64,000 nt of DNA, taken from Cytophagales bacterium WSM2-2 (lineage in GTDB: Bacteria > Bacteroidota > Bacteroidia > Cytophagales > Cyclobacteriaceae). A program made the position numbers and the translations under genes. The first letter of the stretch is position 1. Every line of letters begins with the position of its first letter. The notes below the pieces were generated by a model that was not told the DNA's origin, did no database searches, and worked only from the letters and a program-made list of their open reading frames with translations. The stretch is taken from assembly GCA_015472025.1 (NCBI GenBank), contig BNHL01000001.1, positions 5,258,001 to 5,322,000 on the forward strand, given 5' to 3'. Positions 58,615 through 64,000 of this stretch are shown piece by piece.

Positions 58615-59502
58615 CTATTTAGTCTCGTTGAGACTTTCAGCAACGATCACCACAAAGTCTTTTCCCTTTAAGAAGCCTTTACCGAGTTTTTCCTCGTACT
58701 TATCAGTAATGCCCATTGCGGCAAGCTCCTCTGGTTTTTTACCTTTCTTCAGGGCTTTGGCAACCTGGTCGCGGATATCAACCATCTGGTCACGGAGGAT
58801 TTTCACGTCAGCTTTGGTTGCTAGTTCACCATGTCCCGGAATCACCTTGGATTGATCATCGAGCATCAATAGCAGTTTGTCGAGGGTTGAAATAAATCCA
58901 TTGACACTGCCACCGCTCGAAGCATCAATGAAAGGATAGCCGTAACGAACAAAGGCGTCACCTGTATGGTAAACATTTGCCTTTTTAAAGTGAATAATCA
59001 CGTCTCCATCCGTATGACCTTTGTCAAGATAGACTACTTCGATATCCTCCTCATTCAAGTGAAAATTCATACGGTCAGCAAACGTCACTATAGGCCATGA
59101 TTCTTTTGCACGCGGTGGAGTTGTCCGGTTGAAACGCTTGTTCACTTGCTCTTTCATCATCCGTTCACGCACATTGTCATGGGCAACGAGCGTAATGCCC
59201 TGCTTGCCAAAAGTATCATTACCACCGGTATGATCACCATGTACGTGCGTGTTCACCAGGAAGCGGATGGGATTCGAGGAAATGGATTTAACTGCATCAT
59301 TGATCTTGGCTGCCAACGGAGCATATTGATCGTCAATCATCAATAAGCCGTCATTTCCTGTCAACAAACCAATATTGCCACCTGAGCCCTTCAGCATATA
59401 AATCTGATCCGTCACTTTCTGAGGTCTGATCTTAACCGTATCGAAATTCTGAGCTTGTGATGCAAAAGCAAAGGCAATAAACAGGATAGTTAACTTTTTC
59501 AT
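58615..59502 (-). CDS. MBL-fold metallohydrolase, exported
   Basis: ATG 59502 gives a signal peptide (MKKLTILFIAFAFASQAQ) and 295 residues. The MBL motif THVHGDHTGG has H86, H88, D90 and H91; D in VYHTGDAF and H in VIPGHG complete the two-metal site. It resembles B-type quinoprotein relay hydrolases or lactamase-like proteins, but the substrate is unknown. A beta-lactamase activity should not be assumed. Confidence 0.88.
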   Translation of the reverse strand: MKKLTILFIAFAFASQAQNFDTVKIRPQKVTDQIYMLKGSGGNIGLLTGNDGLLMIDDQYAPLAAKINDAVKSISSNPIRFLVNTHVHGDHTGGNDTFGKQGITLVAHDNVRERMMKEQVNKRFNRTTPPRAKESWPIVTFADRMNFHLNEEDIEVVYLDKGHTDGDVIIHFKKANVYHTGDAFVRYGYPFIDASSGGSVNGFISTLDKLLLMLDDQSKVIPGHGELATKADVKILRDQMVDIRDQVAKALKKGKKPEELAAMGITDKYEEKLGKGFLKGKDFVVIVAESLNETK

Positions 59503-59558
59503 AGGCTTGGTTTGAAAGATAAAACTACGACAGGACATTCATGCGAAACAACCGATCA

Positions 59559-60404
59559 TCACAATTCTATGCCAAGAAGCACCTTCCATGCCTCTTCTAC
59601 TTTTCCTTTTGCCAGTAACTGCTTGGCAAGTACCTGTTGTTTATCGGTTACTTTGTCATTTGCATTCCCACCTTCAGGGAGCTTTTCAATATTTGCCAAC
59701 CTGCCGAGGTCATTCCCCGAAAGGATTTTACTATTCCTGATTTCTTCCGGCAACTGGTCAAATCCGATACCTAGCTTAGTGTTGGGTTTGGGCACAGTAA
59801 AAATGCTTTCTCCATGTGCCCGGCAGTAAAAATCGCCTCCCATCCTTGCCACCGCGTCCAGTTTCTGTGGGTCTACCTGACCATGTTCGTCCAATATCTC
59901 TTTTTTAAAATGAGCCAGGATGATTTCACAAACAATAAGATTACCAGCCCCACCTTCTGAGCCAAGGGAAATTACCTGGTTAACCTTGCACTCCAAAGAC
60001 ACCGGGGACTCGGCCACACGAGGTGGTTTTACTTTTACTGATGGCAATTCCGTGAGGCCAGCCTTCACAAACTCATTCACTTCACGAGGGTACTCACAGC
60101 TCGCCAAAGAAGACTGTTCCACCATAGCATAGTTCACAATATTGATAACAACTTCGGGCACCTCCAGTACATTTTGCAATGTATGCTTGGTTGTATTGTC
60201 CCGTACCCTTCGCGATGGCGAAAAGACAACTATTGGTGGATTGGTGCTGAACAAATTGAAGAAACTGAAAGGGCTGAGATTCACATGACCATCCTTGTTG
60301 ACAGTACTTGCAAACGCGATAGGTCTTGGAGCGATAGACCCCTGCAAATACCCATGCAATTTTGGAATAGGAATTTCTTTAGGATCAATTGTAAAATAAC
60401 TCAC
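59559..60404 (-). CDS. Flavin-reductase-like (FMN-binding split barrel) protein
   Basis: This 281-residue protein has the flavin-reductase fold (IPKLHGYLQGSIAPRPIAFASTVNKDGHVNLSPFSFFNLFSTNPPIVVFSPSRR, NTTKHTLQNVLEVPEVVINIV, VARMGGDFYCRA) and a ~90-residue C-terminal extension with no clear motif. It should bind FMN; the partner monooxygenase cannot be identified. It is directly linked with the upstream barrel-like gene (overlapping by one base). Confidence 0.88.
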   Translation of the reverse strand: MSYFTIDPKEIPIPKLHGYLQGSIAPRPIAFASTVNKDGHVNLSPFSFFNLFSTNPPIVVFSPSRRVRDNTTKHTLQNVLEVPEVVINIVNYAMVEQSSLASCEYPREVNEFVKAGLTELPSVKVKPPRVAESPVSLECKVNQVISLGSEGGAGNLIVCEIILAHFKKEILDEHGQVDPQKLDAVARMGGDFYCRAHGESIFTVPKPNTKLGIGFDQLPEEIRNSKILSGNDLGRLANIEKLPEGGNANDKVTDKQQVLAKQLLAKGKVEEAWKVLLGIEL

Positions 60405-61411
60405 TAGTACGGATTCAGTTTATTCTTATTTCTGCCCTTGTATTTGATCAGCGTGGGGTCATTTTCCCCATAGCCTGGATTTTGTTTTTTATAGATCGGA
60501 TGCCTGCGACTGCGGTATTCCTTATTGCCATGAGCATGGTTAATCTGAACGTGGCAGTCATTCAAAAAGCAACGCGGCAGTTCTGGTATCGAGTAGGTAA
60601 AGCCCACATTGACATAAAGTGCGTTTACATTGAAATGAATAGGTGTTGCACCGGGAGGCGTCAGATCATAACTCTTGATCTCGTAATAAGGCCTGGCGTA
60701 AACCCGGAAATATTCTGATAAGCTTTGTTCGATCGTAACTCCGAGATTAAAAAAAACACTAGGCACAACCTGGCCGGTATTATAGTTCCCTTTCAACTTA
60801 TAGCTCCCCACTTGCAGATCACCGGAAAACAGGTATTCATTCCATCGATAAAAGGATGCTCCAGCCATAACCCAGTATTTCCTGACAAAACCCGTTGAAC
60901 TGGCTGGCGTCATGTCGCTGATCTTATCACTTAGAATTTGTGAATGAAGTGTACCTATGCTCATCAGTTCATAGGAGTATCCACCGCCAACACGGTAGCG
61001 ATCAAACTCATAATGCACTGTGCCACCTAATGGAAGATTCAACGCATGCCCTTTGAAACCAAGCCCTGAAGTCCCAGGATTGGCAACCACATAGCTTCCC
61101 GGAGTAGTTGTATTGGTACCAGCATCATTAATCCAGTTGGTATAGCGCAATGATGGGGTGCTTGTACTTGTAAAGAGCTCAGGAGCTTGCCCGGGAGCCT
61201 GGTAAACACCATACCCATCAAGGTGATTGCTGAAATAAGTTCTGCCTAGCCCTGTATAAAGCCCAAACCGGACGTTGCGCAAGGCTGTCCTGATCACATT
61301 AGTTCCATGTCTTGGTTTGGCGTAAAAATGGTCAAGAGGAATGGGAGATTTCCCCTGATCCTGTGAAAGGGAAATCATTGGCACTAAGGCCATAGCCGCT
61401 AAAACCAACAA
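60404..61411 (-). CDS. Secreted outer-membrane beta-barrel hypothetical protein
   Basis: The first classical start is TTG at 61411 (MLVLAAMALVPMISLSQ). Upstream in frame, ATT 61429 / CTG 61426 would add LKRQIL, which gives a fuller signal peptide with basic residues, so a non-canonical start is likely; stops lie just beyond. The 335-residue mature part is beta-rich (RFGLYTGLGRTYFSNHLDG, VHYEFDRYRVGGGYSYELMSIG, FVRKYWVMAGASFYRWNEYLFSGDLQVGSYKL, YRVYARPYYEIKSY) with a Cys-containing C-terminal tail (RCFLNDCHVQINHAHGNKEYRSR). No family recognised. Confidence 0.7.
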   Translation of the reverse strand: MLVLAAMALVPMISLSQDQGKSPIPLDHFYAKPRHGTNVIRTALRNVRFGLYTGLGRTYFSNHLDGYGVYQAPGQAPELFTSTSTPSLRYTNWINDAGTNTTTPGSYVVANPGTSGLGFKGHALNLPLGGTVHYEFDRYRVGGGYSYELMSIGTLHSQILSDKISDMTPASSTGFVRKYWVMAGASFYRWNEYLFSGDLQVGSYKLKGNYNTGQVVPSVFFNLGVTIEQSLSEYFRVYARPYYEIKSYDLTPPGATPIHFNVNALYVNVGFTYSIPELPRCFLNDCHVQINHAHGNKEYRSRRHPIYKKQNPGYGENDPTLIKYKGRNKNKLNPY

Positions 61412-61478
61412 GATTTGCCTTTTCAGAATCGATTTTTGCTGTTAAAGATAGAATAGAATCAAGAAATATCTATGCCTT

Positions 61479-62912
61479 TCAGTATGAGCCATAGCCCGGG
61501 AAGTTACTCTCTAACGAAGAGTATGTATGGAATAGTGTCTGACCTTTCTTGACCTGGTAGGTATAAGTATGATCGACCGTCTTTCCGTCAAAGCTTTTCA
61601 GGGTAAATGTCAGTGTGTTTTCACCTTCTTTCAGTGGAACTCTGCAATAGTAAATGCTGTGAGGTAAGGTCTGCCAGTTGCGTGTGTCTGCCTTCTCTGT
61701 CAGCGCGTTGATTACGCCTACGATTGAGCCCCAGGTTTTGTCCTTCTTCCGAATTTCATATTCCTCCGCTTTTTTTAGTGCCACCCTTAGCAAAGCTTTG
61801 GCAAATTCATGACCCATTCTTTCTTCAAGGCATTTGAATGCAATCTTGTTTACGTCTTCGAGTAACTGCAACGGCATTGCATCTCCATTAATACTTATCG
61901 TTGCTCTCGAAAAATAAGGCGGCCGCTCTACGTATTTTGGAAATGCCACACGAAAAATATCCATGCTCGCCAGCCCTCTTTTGTCGCTGTCACTGTAGCC
62001 ATCCATATTGAATGGAAAGACAAGACCCAGTTGTTGATTGGAGAAATAAACCCAATTGCCCTGGCGGTTGATTACAAAGTCAACACCCCACTCCGTCTTC
62101 ACGGGGCTGAGACCATTGTGCCAGATAAAAACCAACTCGCCTTCCTTTTCCTTATAAACGTAGTTCCGCAAATTCAGCGAGTCCTTGTACATTTCAAACT
62201 CGTTCTTCATCCCGCTTAGCCAGGCCGCACGCAAGAGATCTTCCTTGAGCTGGTCGGGAGCATAGACTCCAAACATACCCTGGTATTCACCCCGGTAAAT
62301 CCGCATAGCATTGCGGTAGGCGATAAACGCGTTGTTGTAGTCCTTATCAACTTCGTAAGTCATCCCCATAAGCACATGGGCAAACGCATCTTCTTCGTAC
62401 TTGTCCTTTGACTTGTACCTGTCCGACAATTGCTGGAGGCGAATGTTTAACCTTCGGCATTCCACAAGGGCATCGTCTGTATTATTTTGCTTCAGATAGT
62501 TGATGGCTTTGTAATACAGTAACAAAAGGTGCTCGTGGTCTTCACCTTTGTAAGACGTGAAATTCGGATTGGTTAAATAAGATGCCGCTTCATTGAGATA
62601 ATTGGTGCGATAATCTTCTCCGAACAAATAAGCTTTTTCAAAAAAATCATTGCTATCGCCATACCGACTCATCATTGAGAGTACCAAACCGTTGTTTACG
62701 AAATACAAGAATTCTTTTTTGCCGTGCGCTTCTGAAGAATGCTGCTGAAGCGTTTTGTAGGCCTTATCGATCTGGCCGGTCTCAAATTCCTGATTGAAGG
62801 TGAAGTTAGACTGGTAGTAGGTTGCGCAGGACGAAACAACTGCAAGAAAAATCACAACAAGAAAGATGCGTTTCAAATAACCTGATTTTTCTCTTTCGAA
62901 TGTGCGCAGCAT
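61479..62912 (-). CDS. COG3014-family lipoprotein
   Basis: This 477-residue lipoprotein (lipobox AVVSSC, Cys29) has a helical, TPR-like N-terminal half (NFTFNQEFETGQIDKAYKTLQQH, LLLLYYKAINYLKQNNTDDALVECRRLNIRLQQLSDRYKSKDKYEEDAFAHVLMGMTYEVDKDYNNAFIAYRNAMRIY) and a beta-rich C-terminal half (ISINGDAMPLQLLEDVNKIAFKCLEERMG, LHSIYYCRVPLKEGENTLTFTLKS). COG3014 genes typically stand next to lpoB-like genes. The role is not established; cell-wall synthesis control is a guess from that context. Confidence 0.87.
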   Translation of the reverse strand: MLRTFEREKSGYLKRIFLVVIFLAVVSSCATYYQSNFTFNQEFETGQIDKAYKTLQQHSSEAHGKKEFLYFVNNGLVLSMMSRYGDSNDFFEKAYLFGEDYRTNYLNEAASYLTNPNFTSYKGEDHEHLLLLYYKAINYLKQNNTDDALVECRRLNIRLQQLSDRYKSKDKYEEDAFAHVLMGMTYEVDKDYNNAFIAYRNAMRIYRGEYQGMFGVYAPDQLKEDLLRAAWLSGMKNEFEMYKDSLNLRNYVYKEKEGELVFIWHNGLSPVKTEWGVDFVINRQGNWVYFSNQQLGLVFPFNMDGYSDSDKRGLASMDIFRVAFPKYVERPPYFSRATISINGDAMPLQLLEDVNKIAFKCLEERMGHEFAKALLRVALKKAEEYEIRKKDKTWGSIVGVINALTEKADTRNWQTLPHSIYYCRVPLKEGENTLTFTLKSFDGKTVDHTYTYQVKKGQTLFHTYSSLESNFPGYGSY

Positions 62913-62946
62913 AATTTGCGAATTACCGAATCAAGTTATTCTTAAA

Positions 62947-63519
62947 TTAATTCTTGATATACTTTTTAATCTCTTCCTGTCCGTACCATACACGTTTGTT
63001 AGTTTCTATATCGGTGAGAAAAAGTGTGGTGACATAATTTAAAACTCGCCTGTTATTGTACACATCGGTTTCAGAAGTCATCTCCCCAAAGAGCATGAGG
63101 TTGGCGCCTTGCTCCTTTCCCCATTTCGAAGCCGTATTGCTATTCGCAAAATCTTGCTGATCGGCCCTCTCCTGCCGGAGCTTATCGCGAAAAGCATCTG
63201 ACTCGACAAGGTCGGCTGAGTTTGAATTGTAGATCGCCAGTTCAAATTTCTTGATGTAATTGTCAGCATCGATGTGCTCGCTGGTTTTGTTACGTATCAG
63301 ACCAACAATAATGGATGGTTTCTTATTGAGAGATTTCGAATATTCTTTGAATTTATCACTGTTTAGAAATTCGGTGATCATCTTCTGAGCCACCATTCGG
63401 GAATCGCTGTCATTCCACCGGCCACTAAGGTCTATTTGCTGGTCAGGACTAACGCGCAATACCGAGCGGGCACAGGAAAACAATGTCAATGCCACCAGGA
63501 AGATGAGGGGTCGTATCAT
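62947..63519 (-). CDS. lpoB: LpoB-like penicillin-binding protein activator
   Basis: The 190-residue lipoprotein (lipobox TLFSC, Cys16) shows the LpoB motif order: QIDLSGRWNDSDSRMVAQKMITEFLNS, KPSIIVGLIRNKTSEHIDADNYIKKFELAIYNSNSADLVES, KWGKEQGANLMLFGEMTSE, FLTDIETNKRVWYGQEEIKKYI. In E. coli LpoB activates PBP1B from the outer membrane. It lies upstream of the COG3014 gene with 34 bases between, an operon arrangement seen in many bacteria. Confidence 0.9.
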   Translation of the reverse strand: MIRPLIFLVALTLFSCARSVLRVSPDQQIDLSGRWNDSDSRMVAQKMITEFLNSDKFKEYSKSLNKKPSIIVGLIRNKTSEHIDADNYIKKFELAIYNSNSADLVESDAFRDKLRQERADQQDFANSNTASKWGKEQGANLMLFGEMTSETDVYNNRRVLNYVTTLFLTDIETNKRVWYGQEEIKKYIKN

Positions 63520-63602
63520 GAGAGTTGGTGTTTGATCTAGTGAAATGACAAAAGTTTAATACTTACTGCATTCAATAAAAGCAAAGGTCTTGCCATTCTT
63601 GA

Positions 63603-64000
63603 TTACTTCACATCCTTTAAACGCTGAATTACTCCTTTTGGGTCTGGGGAAGAGAATACAAAGTTGCCTGCCACCAGTACATCAGCCCCAGCCTCCAACA
63701 ACGGCTTTGCGTTCTGTTGGTTGACACCACCATCTATTTCGATCAGCGTTTTGGCATTCCGGTCGTTGATCATCGTCTTTAAGGCACGGATTTTATCGTA
63801 GGTACGCTCAATAAATTTTTGACCGCCAAACCCAGGGTTCACCGACATCAGGCAAACCAGATCGATATCCTGAATGAGATCGGACAGAGTCGAAACCGGT
63901 GTATGTGGATTTACGGCAACTCCCGCCTTACAACCGAGTGACTTAATTTGCTGCAGGTTGCGATGCAGGTGAGGGCAAGCCTCAATATGAACAGAAATAG
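63603..64000 (-). CDS. rpe: Ribulose-phosphate 3-epimerase, 3' part (cut by the window edge)
   Basis: On the minus strand the frame is open from 64000: SVHIEACPHLHRNLQQIKSLGCKAGVAVNPHTPVSTL, then DIDLVCLMSVNPGFGGQKFI, LIEIDGGVNQQNAKPLLEAGADVLVAGNFVFS. MSVNPGFGGQ and EIDGGV are the catalytic and metal-binding turns of Rpe (TIM barrel), which interconverts Ru5P and Xu5P. The N-terminal ~85 residues lie outside the window. Confidence 0.95.
   Translation of the reverse strand, partial: ISVHIEACPHLHRNLQQIKSLGCKAGVAVNPHTPVSTLSDLIQDIDLVCLMSVNPGFGGQKFIERTYDKIRALKTMINDRNAKTLIEIDGGVNQQNAKPLLEAGADVLVAGNFVFSSPDPKGVIQRLKDVK

Noticed and set aside
58615-59502. Beta-lactamase call for the MBL-fold gene
   Set aside because: The fold is common to many hydrolases; the sequence alone does not support lactam hydrolysis.
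1-64000. CRISPR array, rRNA or tRNA genes
   Set aside because: No regular direct-repeat/spacer array and no cloverleaf-like sequence was noticed in the intergenic regions.

Overview
The window is a gene-dense chromosomal segment from a member of the Bacteroidota, most likely the Cytophagia (Cytophagales-like). The reasons are a type IX secretion type B cargo protein, many DUF-type outer-membrane barrels with PorT-like folds, a COG3014/LpoB pair, Bacteroidota-style -7 boxes (TAnnTTTG-like), few Shine-Dalgarno sequences, and frequent TAATG/ATGA gene overlaps. The assignment is inferred from gene content; no rRNA or tRNA gene was seen.

Layout. 1-14 kb is housekeeping: the 3' end of miaB, a sigma-54 activator, an LptE-like lipoprotein, secG, an M28 peptidase, a Cdd1 protein, PEP carboxylase, a TrmH methyltransferase, SanA and a Rieske oxygenase with an SRPBCC partner. 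14.5-41.7 kb is an envelope and stress island: two CsbD proteins, YtxH, a holin-like protein, a PRC-barrel protein, a DUF748/AsmA giant, an OmpA-type protein, three DUF3494 ice-binding lipoproteins, a DUF1003 protein, an Mla lipid-transport set (mlaD-F-E) with an AI-2E-type transporter, an Omp85-like barrel, a His-rich small protein, two Lmo0937-type micro-proteins and a coiled-coil lipoprotein. At its centre lie an AraC-type regulator, a hybrid histidine kinase and a response regulator. 42-64 kb returns to metabolism: a HutG-like protein, TlpA-like thioredoxin, GTP-PEPCK, hisS, hutH, a T9SS cargo, ybaB, a glycosyltransferase, pdhB, an MBL hydrolase, a flavin reductase, COG3014-lpoB, and the 3' part of rpe at the right edge.

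Main result. Every transcription unit I can delimit in the 14.5-41.7 kb island is preceded by the same promoter architecture. On the coding strand it reads GTGAAT-like block, 2 nt, TRYAAN, 15 nt, TRTAAN, 21 nt, then a YANNTTTG-like -7 box. I found eleven copies. Each has the same 21-bp period between the two TRYAA cores, and the downstream core sits where the -33 element should be. This is the geometry of AraC-type tandem activator half-sites. One copy precedes the island's own araC-kinase-receiver operon, so an autoregulated stress regulon encoded next to its targets is the simplest model. The sites are direct observations; the identity of the regulator is inference.

Other points of interest are a decayed acyl-CoA dehydrogenase fragment (about 38.84-38.98 kb), a cluster of CTTCGCATAA repeats with 6-nt spacers upstream of the HutG-like gene, and the loss of two canonical metal ligands in that HutG-like protein. 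Three annotated or suggested genes are below the usual size cutoff (18075-18251, 39111-39269, 41269-41427), as are two further small ORFs (43547-43693, 48251-48400).
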